From: Bacteroidaceae bacterium
GTDB taxonomy: Bacteria; Bacteroidota; Bacteroidia; Bacteroidales; Bacteroidaceae
DNA length: 49,216 nucleotides
Reading direction: 5' to 3'
Assembly (NCBI GenBank): GCA_017560945.1
Contig: JAFZDY010000041.1
Span: 1-49,216, forward strand
Every line of letters starts with the position of its first letter. Positions within the stretch are counted from its first letter, which is position 1. Both the position numbers and the translations under genes were made by a program. Shown piece after piece: positions 1 through 8,448 of this stretch. Below the pieces are notes generated by a model. The model did no database searches. It saw only the letters and a program-made list of their open reading frames with translations, and had not been told where the DNA came from.

Positions 1-2018
1 AAGAGGGCGATGAGGATGCAAATGGTGGTGGTGATGGAGAGGAGCTTTTTCAGATTGTTTTCCGATTTCAGCATTTTCTCGCACTCTTCCATGCACGAAT
101 AGATGACGATGGTCGGAATATATCCACTTCCTTCCTGACGGAATTTAATCAATTTCTCTTTCAATGTCGGCCACGTACCCGGATGGAATCTGAACACAAG
201 TTCCTCGGGGAGCATGAAACCTTCTCTGTTATTTCTAAGATGAAGTTCATCGTAATATTTACTGTTAAAGAAAAGGGAAGGTTGCACGGGGGTAGTGGGT
301 GAAAGGTTATTGAAGTCCTTCACCACTCCTATTACGTGACAACGGCCATAATTCTCTCCGACGGGATGTTCCCATCCGGTAAGTCGCGCAAATGTTTCGT
401 TCACAAGAATGTCATATACGCCATCCTTTTCAGTCATCCAACGCCCCTCCACCAGTTGAAGACCGTTAAAATTACAAAAGGCTTCATCTACCCAATACTC
501 GTAACAATCTGTTATTTCAGTCAACAAGGGTAGCTCTTCGGGAGTAATCCTGCCTTTATCACTACCATTCGGATAGATAGGATTTCGGGTGAAGAAGAGG
601 GTGTCCACCTCGGATTGTTGTTTGATGAATTCGAATATAGCGGTCTTTTCTTCGTCATTATTGACATGCATGAGAATGACACCTATGTTCTCGCGATTGA
701 ACCCCAAGTCCCCATGGCGTAGAGTGTGAAGTTGTTTCATCAACACCACTACACAGAAGATGCAACACATACCTATGCCCAATTGTGCACCTGTGCTGAT
801 ACGGCGGAAGAGATTATAGCGGTTGAGTGCACCCACCCCAGTGACAACACTCTGCAACGACTGACGGCGGAAGTAGGCAATAAATGGTAAGGAGACAAGT
901 ATCGACGCCACTATCACCATCGACATGTAGAGGAGGATTTCGCGATAGATGTATCCCGTATTGTGAGGCAATTCGGCCAACGTGCGAAACCAATCGAGGG
1001 AAGCATCCAACATCATGATTCCTATGAACATGGCAAAGAAGAGCAACAGTGCGTATTCGGTAATGAACTGCACCATCAGGTCGCCACGCGAAGCACCGAA
1101 CACCGTCCGCAGGGCAATTTCGCGCTTGCGGATGAAGAGGCGGTTAATGAACATGGTCAGGTAGCTCAGCAGGCCACATAGGATGAGTACACCGCCCGCA
1201 ATGGCAAACAGGTAGATATGGTTCAACCGCACGGCGATATTCTGTTCGTAATATCTATTGGCTTGTCTCGCTTTGTCTATGCGTACCAGGTCAAGTTGTT
1301 GATGCGTCAAACTGAAGAAGTCTTCTTTTCCGAAAATGTTAATCCATGATATGGGAGTCCTGTCAAGACGGGCGTTCACGGTGTCAGGATTGGCATTCGG
1401 ATAAAATTTGAAGAAGTGACAGGAATAAATTCCGTCTTCTTTAGGACTCACACTGGCGATTTCAAAAGGGAAGTTGGTATGTTCGCCCCATCCCTTCAAC
1501 ACTGCTCCTACCGTGCGGTTTCTCATATAGGCGTCTTCTTTGTTATATACTTCACATGTCAGCGCTTGTCCGATGGGTGATTCATCTCCCCAAAGTTTGT
1601 GAGCCAATTCTTCGGTGATGGCCACCATCGAAGGATTGTGTAGGAAACTATCGTCGCCTTCCAATATCTTCACACCGAAAAACGATATAAAATTACTATC
1701 GCACACGACCTCATCAGCTCCTACATCTTGTCCGTTTATCTTCGCATGATAACCCATCCCCATACGTGCCACCTCTTCCACCTCGGGAAACTGCTCAATC
1801 TTGTCCGTAATGAAAGTCCCTGGTGACACTATCTGGTTCAGGTAATATATCCTGTCCGCATCCTTGTGAAACGCATCATAGGTAGTTTCGTACTTTATCC
1901 AAAGCATTGCCAATGCAAAACAAGCGAAGCCAATGGCAAGACTTACAATGCTAACCACTGATTGCAGGCGGTACTTTACCAGTTGTCGCCATGCGAGTTT
2001 GAAGTTGTGCTCAATCAT
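1..2018 (-). CDS. FtsX/MacB-like ABC transporter permease, C-terminus cut by window edge
   Basis: The frame opens at an ATG at 2018 and stays open to base 1, giving 672 codons; by comparison with its paralogs (about 790 residues) roughly 120 C-terminal residues lie outside. It starts MIEHNFKLAWRQLVKYR, followed by a hydrophobic helix at about residues 18-41, a periplasmic MacB_PCD-like region, a central membrane block with the FtsX signature IRKREIALRTVFGA, a second soluble region, and the start of the second FtsX block (LLSITTTICILIAL) at the edge. Permeases of this type work with a cytoplasmic LolD/MacB-type ATPase to move lipoproteins, peptides or drugs outward from the inner membrane or periplasm. 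It is the fourth gene of the operon headed by the ATPase at 7873. Its first 55 residues nearly match those of the permeases starting at 27658 and 30156. Substrate unknown. Confidence 0.88.
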   Translation of the reverse strand, partial: MIEHNFKLAWRQLVKYRLQSVVSIVSLAIGFACFALAMLWIKYETTYDAFHKDADRIYYLNQIVSPGTFITDKIEQFPEVEEVARMGMGYHAKINGQDVGADEVVCDSNFISFFGVKILEGDDSFLHNPSMVAITEELAHKLWGDESPIGQALTCEVYNKEDAYMRNRTVGAVLKGWGEHTNFPFEIASVSPKEDGIYSCHFFKFYPNANPDTVNARLDRTPISWINIFGKEDFFSLTHQQLDLVRIDKARQANRYYEQNIAVRLNHIYLFAIAGGVLILCGLLSYLTMFINRLFIRKREIALRTVFGASRGDLMVQFITEYALLLFFAMFIGIMMLDASLDWFRTLAELPHNTGYIYREILLYMSMVIVASILVSLPFIAYFRRQSLQSVVTGVGALNRYNLFRRISTGAQLGIGMCCIFCVVVLMKQLHTLRHGDLGFNRENIGVILMHVNNDEEKTAIFEFIKQQSEVDTLFFTRNPIYPNGSDKGRITPEELPLLTEITDCYEYWVDEAFCNFNGLQLVEGRWMTEKDGVYDILVNETFARLTGWEHPVGENYGRCHVIGVVKDFNNLSPTTPVQPSLFFNSKYYDELHLRNNREGFMLPEELVFRFHPGTWPTLKEKLIKFRQEGSGYIPTIVIYSCMEECEKMLKSENNLKKLLSITTTICILIAL

Positions 2019-2023
2019 GTTTT

Positions 2024-2123
2024 ATTCAAAGTTTAATATTCAAAGTTCAATATTCAAAGTTTAAAGTTTAAAGGGGAAAGCATTCTACTCCTTCCCACAG
2101 GGGGGAGGGGGTGGGTCTCCTCT
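2024..2123. repeat. Heptad array plus GC-rich palindromic module between permease genes
   Basis: The spacer has two parts. Next to the downstream start codon (2018) is an array of 7-bp words (ATTCAAA, GTTTAAT, GTTCAAT) at 2024-2073; CAAA recurs at 2027, 2041 and 2055, exactly 14 bp apart. Then comes the GC-rich module 2080-2123 (cattctactccttcccac followed by a G-rich run and gtgggtct). The same two-part arrangement occurs at 4549-4616 and 7019-7090. Confidence 0.8.
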
Positions 2124-2133
2124 TTGCTTGAAA

Positions 2134-4530
2134 TCATCCTTTTGCTATCTCCTCCGCAAGACGGATATGTGCTACTTGCAAGATGCGCCACAAGATGGTG
2201 AGTACCACCAACAGAGTTACACCAAGGAAGATGCTTATCCAGAAGAGCGGACCATAGTTGAAGTATGCTACATAGTTCGAACTCATGAGAGAGAATATGT
2301 AGTACACGATGGGTAAGGCCAGCACAAAGGGGATGACCAACAGGTAGAAGTACCTACGTCCAAAGAGCCACAAGATATCGGGGAAGCGGGCACCGTGTAC
2401 CTTGCGCAGAGCCACTTCGCGACGTCGGCGTTCGGTATCGAGGGTGATGGCGGAATAGACACCCAATAGGGTGATGCTCAGACTGACGATGGCAAAGAAG
2501 AGTAAAAGTTCTTTTGCCAAAGACTCTACTCCTTGATTCTCTTCGATTTCTTCTTTCAGTGTGGTTATCTTTACATCTACACCTGTGGCTAATACTTTGT
2601 GGAGCTCTTCCATTATGAATTCACGTACGGCCTTTACCTGACCGGGGTAGCACTTTACGTATATATAGTTGGGATTCTCTCGACCTGTTGCTGCTTTGTT
2701 GCTCATGTATATTGTACTCCTATCATTCATTCCAAAAGCCGTCCTGACCATATAGGTTGAGTTCTTTACTACCGCTGTGACCATGAGCGTAGTCCCATAT
2801 TGATAAAATGTGTGTCCGAGGATATCCTCGTCGTACTTGGCAGCAAACTCCTCGTCGACGGCTATCTGTTCGGGAGTCTCGGGCCACACACCGCGCACCA
2901 ATCCGATGTTCATAAATTCGAAGAAGTTCTGTGGAATCTCTTTGTACATGATGCTTATTGACGACTCATTGTTCCTGTCCGGTTCGGTGAAAATACTACT
3001 TCCCGTAATACTCTCCAGCATATTGTTCATCGGCAGTATGTCCTTCACTCCGGCATGTGTCTTCAAGTGGTTTATAAACACCTGCTTCTCGTCGGGGCGC
3101 ATTGTCGTTTTTCTGGAATCGAAGGCAAAAGAGAGTATCTCTTCCTTCTCCTTATGTGAGAGATTACTCATCATCGAAGCCGTGGAAAGGTTTGTCTGTA
3201 TGTAGAAGCCTACCGTGAGGCTGACAAATACCCAGCAGATAAAGAATTGGAGTCCCATCATCAGGTTTCGTCCCAAGTGACGACGGATGCGTGGTGCACT
3301 GCTGAAACCCGTCACACCCTGTTGGATGGTGATGTGTCGGATGTAGAAGCATACACCCGCGCAGATGACTATACAGGCAAGCAGTAGCCAACCGATGTAT
3401 TCGACCATCTGCCACCACATCAGCGAGGCGTCAATCCGTATCCAGGAAATGATGTCGGGCAACTGAATGAGTGGAATCACAACTTTTGAGGTATACGAAC
3501 AGACGAAGGCCGTGGCGCACAGTAGCATGAAGGTCTGTGTAAAAAGTAACCCGAAGAGGTCTCTCATGCGGCAACCGAACAGGCGTCGCAGGCTGTATTC
3601 GCGCGAACGGTTCAGGATGCTGCCTATCATGAAGTGAAGGAAGTTGAGCATGCCTACCGAGAGGATAAGTATGGCAAAGGTGGTGATGATGCTGGCTGTT
3701 CCGGCCATACTTTCAGTTCGTGATTCTCCCATGCGGGTGGCCACTATGTTCTTTTTTCTAACGTTGTTATCTTCGATTTGTGCCATGGCGGGTTGTACGG
3801 AGTTTGTCAGTTCCCTGTTTACATCCTCCAATGTTACCCCCTTTGGCATCAGACCAAAGATGTGTATACGCGATCCATGGGATGAAGTCACCCGCGGGCT
3901 GTCTTCATCGTTGAGTTTCAGTGCGTCAATATCTTCATAGAAACTGGTATTCCCAGGAAAGTCAGCCATCACGGCACGCACGGTATAGAGGGTATTGATG
4001 TCCATTCTACCAATGGTACGTCCTATGGCTTCAGTAGCCGACCCGAACTTACGGCAGGCTTCCGATTCACTGAGTACTATGGAATTGGGTAGGTTGGCTG
4101 CCTTTTCCCAACTTCCAGCTACGATTTTTACTCCGAAGAAATCAGCAAAAGCACTATCTACATCCACTATTCCCAAGTCTGCGGAACCCTGTCTTCCCAT
4201 ATTGTCCTCGTAGAAGTGGTCATGTGGATAACTGACAATGACCATACTGAACTTTTCCAGTGTATTCAGCGGAAGTTTTGTAATCCTTTCCCCCTCTGTG
4301 ACGGAGAATGTTCGAAATAATCTATCTACGTAAGTTGTATCGTGAAAACCAATCTCCGCAATGCGGTCGTAGTTATCGAAGTGTTTGTCTATGCCCATGA
4401 GGTATCGGGCAAAGTACATACAGAAACTGAAGCACAGCAAACTGGCCGAAAGTCCCAGTATACTGATGATGTTTTGCGAACCATATTTGCAGATGTTTCG
4501 CCATGCAATGGTAATGTTGTGTGATAACAT
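2134..4530 (-). CDS. FtsX/MacB-like ABC transporter permease
   Basis: This is an inner-membrane permease of 798 residues with the duplicated [membrane helix - periplasmic MacB_PCD-like domain - FtsX membrane block] layout and about eight membrane segments. FtsX signatures are LNRSREYSLRRLFGCRMRDL in the first half and TERRRREVALRKVHGARFPD in the second. I take the ATG at 4530 (MLSHNITIAWRNICKYG), because it lines up with the M-x-x-H-N start of the other permeases; the frame can be extended six codons to a TTG at 4548, but that lies in the intergenic repeat. The first 40 residues and their DNA nearly match the next gene upstream, while the periplasmic part (about 60-270) has diverged. Third gene of the ATPase operon, 100 bp downstream of the previous stop. 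Exported substrate unknown. Confidence 0.9.
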   Translation of the reverse strand: MLSHNITIAWRNICKYGSQNIISILGLSASLLCFSFCMYFARYLMGIDKHFDNYDRIAEIGFHDTTYVDRLFRTFSVTEGERITKLPLNTLEKFSMVIVSYPHDHFYEDNMGRQGSADLGIVDVDSAFADFFGVKIVAGSWEKAANLPNSIVLSESEACRKFGSATEAIGRTIGRMDINTLYTVRAVMADFPGNTSFYEDIDALKLNDEDSPRVTSSHGSRIHIFGLMPKGVTLEDVNRELTNSVQPAMAQIEDNNVRKKNIVATRMGESRTESMAGTASIITTFAILILSVGMLNFLHFMIGSILNRSREYSLRRLFGCRMRDLFGLLFTQTFMLLCATAFVCSYTSKVVIPLIQLPDIISWIRIDASLMWWQMVEYIGWLLLACIVICAGVCFYIRHITIQQGVTGFSSAPRIRRHLGRNLMMGLQFFICWVFVSLTVGFYIQTNLSTASMMSNLSHKEKEEILSFAFDSRKTTMRPDEKQVFINHLKTHAGVKDILPMNNMLESITGSSIFTEPDRNNESSISIMYKEIPQNFFEFMNIGLVRGVWPETPEQIAVDEEFAAKYDEDILGHTFYQYGTTLMVTAVVKNSTYMVRTAFGMNDRSTIYMSNKAATGRENPNYIYVKCYPGQVKAVREFIMEELHKVLATGVDVKITTLKEEIEENQGVESLAKELLLFFAIVSLSITLLGVYSAITLDTERRRREVALRKVHGARFPDILWLFGRRYFYLLVIPFVLALPIVYYIFSLMSSNYVAYFNYGPLFWISIFLGVTLLVVLTILWRILQVAHIRLAEEIAKG

Positions 4531-4548
4531 ATCACTATATTTATTCAA

Positions 4549-4616
4549 AGTTCAAAATTCAATATTCAAGGGAGGAAAGCATTCTACTTTCCTTCCCAAA
4601 AGGGGGAGGGGGAGTA
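4549..4616. repeat. Heptad array plus GC-rich palindromic module
   Basis: Second copy of the inter-permease spacer: attcaaagttcaaaattc words abut the gene start, followed by gggaggaaagcattctac, cttcccaaaag and a G-rich run. The shared gcattctac stretch shows common origin with 2080-2123 and 7043-7090. Confidence 0.75.
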
Positions 4617-4630
4617 TCCTTGTCACTTAA

Positions 4631-7003
4631 TCAACTCTTGGCAATTTCGTCTGCAGGGTGTGTATGTGCTACATTCAGGATACGCCACAGGACTGTGAGT
4701 ACCACCAGTAGGGCTATTGCCACAAAGATGCCCAACCAAAAGAAGAAACCGAAGTAGATGAACTCCAAGTGGTTTGTACTTATGAAATGTATCACTAAGT
4801 AGCCTACGGGAAAAGCCAATGCTGCCGAGATGACCAATATCCAGAAGTAACGGCGGCCAAACATCCACAAGATATCACTGAAGCGTGCACCGAACACCTT
4901 ACGAATGGCCACCTCTCTACGGCGACGATCAGTATCGATGGTGATGGCCGAGTAGATTCCCAACAAGGTGATGACCAAACTGATGATGGTAAGGAAACGA
5001 ACCATCTTCTGTATGTCTGTTACGCTTGAGTGGGAGTCCTCAATATCTTTCATCAGTGTGGTGATTTTCGGCTCTATATTTTCGGGGAACACTTTACGAT
5101 ACTCTGCCATCACATGTGAGCGCACCGCCTCTACCTGTCCAGGGTAACACTTCAGATATACATGGCTAATCTGTTCTTGATGTTCATCTACCATATATAA
5201 CCTTTCAGGATTTGTCCCTCGTGAATCGTTGCGTGAAACCACTCTGTCCACAATACCTGTGACTGTGTATGACGAGGAGTTCTCGTGACTATAGAATGTC
5301 TTTCCTATGATGTTTTCATCGAACAATTCTGCAAAATAGACATCAGCAGCCACTTCACCTCCCCTCTGAGGGTATCTGCCACTTATCAATTTCACATTCA
5401 TGAACTCAAAGAAATTCATAGGTACGTATTCCATTGAAGGACAGCAGCAAGACTTCTCTTTATCGGGAGCATCCGATAGAAACATGTGATCTCCATCATA
5501 GTTAAATAAGTGAGAGAAATGAGGCATTATCTCCTTCACCCCCGAATGTGTCGCCAACTGTTGGCACAACAGGGATTTCTCTTGTATGGGAATAGATACA
5601 AAATCCGGATTGAGTGATACAGAAAGTATCTGACTCTTCTCTTCACGGGTCAACGACTTGAATGACTCATTTTGGTTCTTCTCTGATTGCAGATACAGGG
5701 CTATGGTGAGACTGAAGAATATCCAGCAAGTGAAGAACTGAAAGCCCAAAATGAAGTTTCTACTTACCTTTCTTTGGTGGCGTGGTGCAGCCGTGTTGCC
5801 TGCAATGCCTCGCTGAATGGTGATACGGTGAATGCGAAGGCTCAATACCAAGCAGATGATGGTGCAAAGGATGTATATCCAACCGGTGTATTCGGTCGCT
5901 TCCAATAGGAGTTTCATTCTGTCCACATCGGGTGGTACCATATCTTTCGATACGATGGCTCGCACATCCAACCAACGGAGTACATAGTTGCACAACCATC
6001 CGACCGGTATCATCAACATGGTCATTTGGGTCATAAGCATCAGGAAAAGGTCTCTCCACCGACATCCCATCATACGACGCATACTATATTCGTGGCTACG
6101 GTTCAGCAATGAACCAATGAGCAAATGCAGGAAGTTGAACAATCCGACAGACAGTATTATCAAGGCTATACCAATCACTGCTGACCATATTATAATCTCC
6201 ATACTTCCTTTGTCTCCAATACGACTTGCCTTAAGCACCAAGTCGCCACGTTCTATACCTCCAATGAAGGGGAAGTGTGTCATCACGGTGAGTAGTTCCT
6301 CATTGAGGTCTTCTATGCTACATCCCTCAGCCAACAATCCACGTGTATAGTAGTGGTTTGCTTCGTTGACCAGGTCATTCACACACAATAGGTCCAAATT
6401 TCGTTCATTACCTCCGACGGCATAGGATTTCTGTTGATTCCAGTCCTCCATCACCGCACGTACCGTGTAAGTATGTTCCCTATGAACGGTTTCACTCCTG
6501 TGCAGTGTCTGACCTATAGCTTCAACTTCGGAACCAAAGATTCGACGGGCAGTCGAAGCCATCAGTACTATGGAGTTGGGATTCTTGGCCACCTGTTCCC
6601 AACTACCTGCTACAATGTGTGGAGCATAGAGTGTGACAAAGGAACTATCCGTATCCATTGCTATCAATCCATGAGCTAACTCTTTGCCAGTATGGTTTTC
6701 CAAATAAGATCTTGTGTGAGGCCATCCAACGGTACATACATCTGATAAGGTATTAAGATGAAGTGACTTTAATTTAGCCGCATCATTCTTATTCAAGTAC
6801 CAAGACCATGAAGATTCTCCCGTAATCTTTACGAGTCGGTCACGATTCTCTAATGTGTTTTCCGCTTCGGTATAGAAACGGACAAAGTGCATACAGACGC
6901 TGAAACAAACCAAACTGGCTGAAAGTCCCAGTACACTGATGATGTTTTGCGAACCATATTTGCAGATGTTTCGCCATGCGATGGTAATGTTGTGTGATAA
7001 CAT
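4631..7003 (-). CDS. FtsX/MacB-like ABC transporter permease
   Basis: 790 residues from the ATG at 7003 (MLSHNITIAWRNICKYG); a TTG start six codons upstream at 7021 is possible but unlikely. Architecture matches the neighbours: N-terminal helix about 20-42, periplasmic domain to about 270, membrane block with LNRSHEYSMRRMMGCRWRDL, second periplasmic domain, then the C-terminal FtsX block with TDRRRREVAIRKVFGARFSD. It is the second gene of the operon, 195 bp downstream of the ATPase stop. It is the closest paralog of the permease at 2134-4530: DNA around the two starts (4449-4560 and 6921-7032) is almost identical, consistent with tandem duplication or gene conversion. An unusual Cys cluster (KSCCCPSMEY) sits in the second periplasmic domain and is absent from the paralogs. 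Confidence 0.9.
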   Translation of the reverse strand: MLSHNITIAWRNICKYGSQNIISVLGLSASLVCFSVCMHFVRFYTEAENTLENRDRLVKITGESSWSWYLNKNDAAKLKSLHLNTLSDVCTVGWPHTRSYLENHTGKELAHGLIAMDTDSSFVTLYAPHIVAGSWEQVAKNPNSIVLMASTARRIFGSEVEAIGQTLHRSETVHREHTYTVRAVMEDWNQQKSYAVGGNERNLDLLCVNDLVNEANHYYTRGLLAEGCSIEDLNEELLTVMTHFPFIGGIERGDLVLKASRIGDKGSMEIIIWSAVIGIALIILSVGLFNFLHLLIGSLLNRSHEYSMRRMMGCRWRDLFLMLMTQMTMLMIPVGWLCNYVLRWLDVRAIVSKDMVPPDVDRMKLLLEATEYTGWIYILCTIICLVLSLRIHRITIQRGIAGNTAAPRHQRKVSRNFILGFQFFTCWIFFSLTIALYLQSEKNQNESFKSLTREEKSQILSVSLNPDFVSIPIQEKSLLCQQLATHSGVKEIMPHFSHLFNYDGDHMFLSDAPDKEKSCCCPSMEYVPMNFFEFMNVKLISGRYPQRGGEVAADVYFAELFDENIIGKTFYSHENSSSYTVTGIVDRVVSRNDSRGTNPERLYMVDEHQEQISHVYLKCYPGQVEAVRSHVMAEYRKVFPENIEPKITTLMKDIEDSHSSVTDIQKMVRFLTIISLVITLLGIYSAITIDTDRRRREVAIRKVFGARFSDILWMFGRRYFWILVISAALAFPVGYLVIHFISTNHLEFIYFGFFFWLGIFVAIALLVVLTVLWRILNVAHTHPADEIAKS

Positions 7004-7018
7004 ATCATTATATTTATT

Positions 7019-7090
7019 CAAAGTTCAATATTCAATATTCAAGGGAGTAAAGCATTCTACTCCTTCCCACAGGGGGGAGGGGGGAGTGGA
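7019..7090. repeat. Heptad array plus GC-rich palindromic module
   Basis: Third copy of the spacer. Words caaagttcaatattcaatat adjoin the permease start, followed by gggagtaaagcattctactc, cttcccacag and a run of G with one A. It differs from the 2024-2123 copy mainly in the number of 7-bp words. Confidence 0.78.
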
Positions 7091-7155
7091 TAGAGTCTGT
7101 GGTTAAAGTTTATACCTTTATATAGTTCCTATATTTATAGTATTTATTTCCTCCA

Positions 7156-7194
7156 TTTGGGGTGGGTAAGGGGAGGGGCTGTCCCTCCCCCTCT
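7156..7194. repeat. GC-rich palindromic module, inverted copy, just after the ATPase stop
   Basis: ttggggtgggtaagg is followed by a stem GGGGAGGG (7170-7177) and CCCTCCCC (7183-7190) around a five-base loop. The GGGTGGGT tail precedes the stem here, so this copy lies opposite to those at 17580 and 11229. It could act as a weak transcript-end hairpin, but a bare stem without a T tract is poor evidence for termination. Confidence 0.65.
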
Positions 7195-7198
7195 TCTT

Positions 7199-7873
7199 TT
7201 ATAGATGCATCTCTTCCACCACTTGACCATCGAAGAGGTTGATGATGCGGTCGGCATATCCGGCATCGTGGCGTGAGTGGGTTACCATCACCACGGTACA
7301 ACCTTCCTTGTGGAGTTGGCTCAGGAGGGTCATCACCTCGTGACCGTTCTTGGAGTCGAGGTTACCTGTCGGCTCGTCGGCAAGGACGAGTTTGGGACCT
7401 CCCACTACGGCACGTGCAATGGCTACACGTTGTTGTTGTCCACCTGAGAGTTGCTTGGGGAAGTGCTTCTCGCGATGGGTAATGTTCATGCGATCCATCA
7501 CTTCGCGGATACGCTTCTTGCGTTCCTCCTTGGGTACTCCCATGTAGAGCAGGGGTAGTTCGATGTTCTCGTACACGTTCAACTCTTCGATGAGGTTGAA
7601 ACTTTGGAATACGAAGCCGATGACACCCTTGCGCAACTCGGTACGACGACCTTCGGAAAACTCGGATACATTGGTGCCCATCAATTCATACGTACCTTCC
7701 GTAGGATTGTCCAACAAGCCCAGGATGTTCAACAGTGTAGATTTACCACAACCCGAAGGACCCATGATGGCTACGAACTCACCTTCCTTCACTTCCAGGC
7801 TTACATTGTGCAATGCCCAGGTTTCTACTTCTTCCGTACGGAATACTTTCTTTACGCAATTGGTTTTAATCAT
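7199..7873 (-). CDS. ABC transporter ATP-binding protein, LolD/MacB type
   Basis: This 224-residue cytoplasmic ATPase powers the permeases encoded after it. All ABC motifs are intact: Walker A GPSGCGKS (38-45), Q-loop Q90, signature LSGGQQQR (142-149), Walker B VLADEP (163-168) with catalytic E167, and switch H199 in MVTHS. Length and sequence fit the LolD/MacB/YknY branch that pairs with FtsX-like permeases, not importers. It is the first gene of the operon and the only ABC ATPase in the window, so the permease pair at 25280-30156 may also use it. Its leader is about 170 nt and holds a C10 tract and the 109-bp repeat shared with the other permease locus. Start ATG at 7873. Confidence 0.95.
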   Translation of the reverse strand: MIKTNCVKKVFRTEEVETWALHNVSLEVKEGEFVAIMGPSGCGKSTLLNILGLLDNPTEGTYELMGTNVSEFSEGRRTELRKGVIGFVFQSFNLIEELNVYENIELPLLYMGVPKEERKKRIREVMDRMNITHREKHFPKQLSGGQQQRVAIARAVVGGPKLVLADEPTGNLDSKNGHEVMTLLSQLHKEGCTVVMVTHSRHDAGYADRIINLFDGQVVEEMHL

Positions 7874-8000
7874 AATAGTTAATTTTTTTGCGACTCCTCA
7901 CTTCCTCGCACAAAGCAGGAGGTGAATCGTCTTTGGTTAATAGATTTATGTTATTTTTTTCTCTCTCTCTTAATTTCAACTGAGTGTACAGGTCTGTTTT

Positions 8001-8010
8001 CCCCCCCCCC
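8001..8010. repeat. Ten-C homopolymer in the leader of the ABC operon
   Basis: An uninterrupted C10 run follows four T bases, about 130 bp upstream of the ATPase start and downstream of the predicted transcription start near 8041. It would be G10 in the transcript. Tracts like this are prone to slipped-strand length change; it is outside any gene, so any effect would be on leader structure or expression. A sequencing or assembly error in length is also possible. Confidence 0.7.
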
Positions 8011-8042
8011 ATTCTGGTGAGAAGGCCTAACCTCGGTTTTGT

Positions 8043-8151
8043 CCTTACAAAATTATTGAAACGTGCAAGAAAAATCGAAGAAATTTTCAAAAATCGTCTT
8101 TTTTTGATGAAAATTGTATGATTTCTGGACACTCGATTTTTGAAAAATGGG
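8043..8151. repeat. Exact 109-bp repeat, copy 1, upstream of the ABC ATPase operon
   Basis: These 109 bp are identical, base for base, to 30280-30388. The flanks diverge at once on both sides. The repeat contains an inverted repeat, ATTTTCAAAAATCG (8083-8096) facing CGATTTTTGAAAAAT (8134-8148), and a promoter-like sequence at its gene-proximal end. Both copies lie in the same orientation upstream of an FtsX-permease operon, 170 and 124 bp from the start codon, suggesting a duplicated regulatory cassette. Confidence 0.9.
8048..8079 (-). promoter_or_regulatory. Candidate promoter of the ABC ATPase-permease operon
   Basis: On the minus strand TAATTTTG (plus 8048-8055) matches the Bacteroidetes -7 box TAnnTTTG, with TTCG (plus 8076-8079) as a one-mismatch -33 box and a 20-nt spacer. 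Transcription would begin near 8041. The inverted repeat at 8083-8148 lies immediately upstream, where an activator could bind. The same boxes recur in copy 2. Confidence 0.5.
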
Positions 8152-8208
8152 ATTTTTGCCTGTTTTGGGTGAAAAATGGGGGTGGATTGGTGGGTGCGAT
8201 TTTTTCTT

Positions 8209-8274
8209 AGGTTAGGGAAATTTTTCTCTCAGGTTAGGAAAAAATATTTCTCAGGTAGGGTAAAAAAATGTGTG
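8209..8274. repeat. Three 22-bp AT-rich tandem units (AGGTTAGGGAAA type)
   Basis: The boxes aggttaggg (8209), aggttagga (8231) and aggtagggt (8253) recur at exactly 22-bp steps, each followed by an A/T run and two of three ending in ctctc or tctc. Related units occur at 22999-23046 and inside the coding sequences of priA (17107-17158) and the GSCFA gene (36368-36419). The rest of the 7874-8448 gap holds the leader, the 109-bp repeat and the cysE promoter region; no gene was seen. Confidence 0.7.
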
Positions 8275-8365
8275 AAAATGACCTGTGTCTGTTATCGTAA
8301 AAGTCTCCTTCGCCTCGTGGTCGAGTAAAATCAGGTGGATGGGGATTAAAAATAGAGTCAACTTC

Positions 8366-8396
8366 TTGATTAGTTGACGGATTTTGTGTTACTTTG
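8366..8396 (+). promoter_or_regulatory. Candidate cysE promoter
   Basis: TTACTTTG (8389-8396) matches TAnnTTTG at seven of eight positions, and TTG (8366-8368) lies 20 bp upstream as a partial -33 TTTG box. Transcription would start near 8403, about 45 bp before the chosen ATG. Confidence 0.35.
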
Positions 8397-8448
8397 CAGA
8401 TTGATTGGCGGAGTGACCCTCCGCGTGTAAATACATCGATTCGTGAGT

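Noticed and set aside
4531-4548. TTG start six codons upstream for the 2134-4530 permease (and likewise 7004-7021)
   Set aside because: The extra residues come from the heptad repeat; ATG at the MLSHN position matches the start of the other permeases.
7866-8132. 88-codon minus-strand frame overlapping the ATPase start
   Set aside because: It runs through the 109-bp repeat, the C10 tract and the leader, has no recognisable protein features, and the other repeat copy does not keep the frame; treated as leader sequence.
8083-8148. Inverted repeat as an intrinsic terminator
   Set aside because: The arms are AT-rich, the loop is 37 bases, and it lies upstream of the predicted promoter; a regulator site is more likely.
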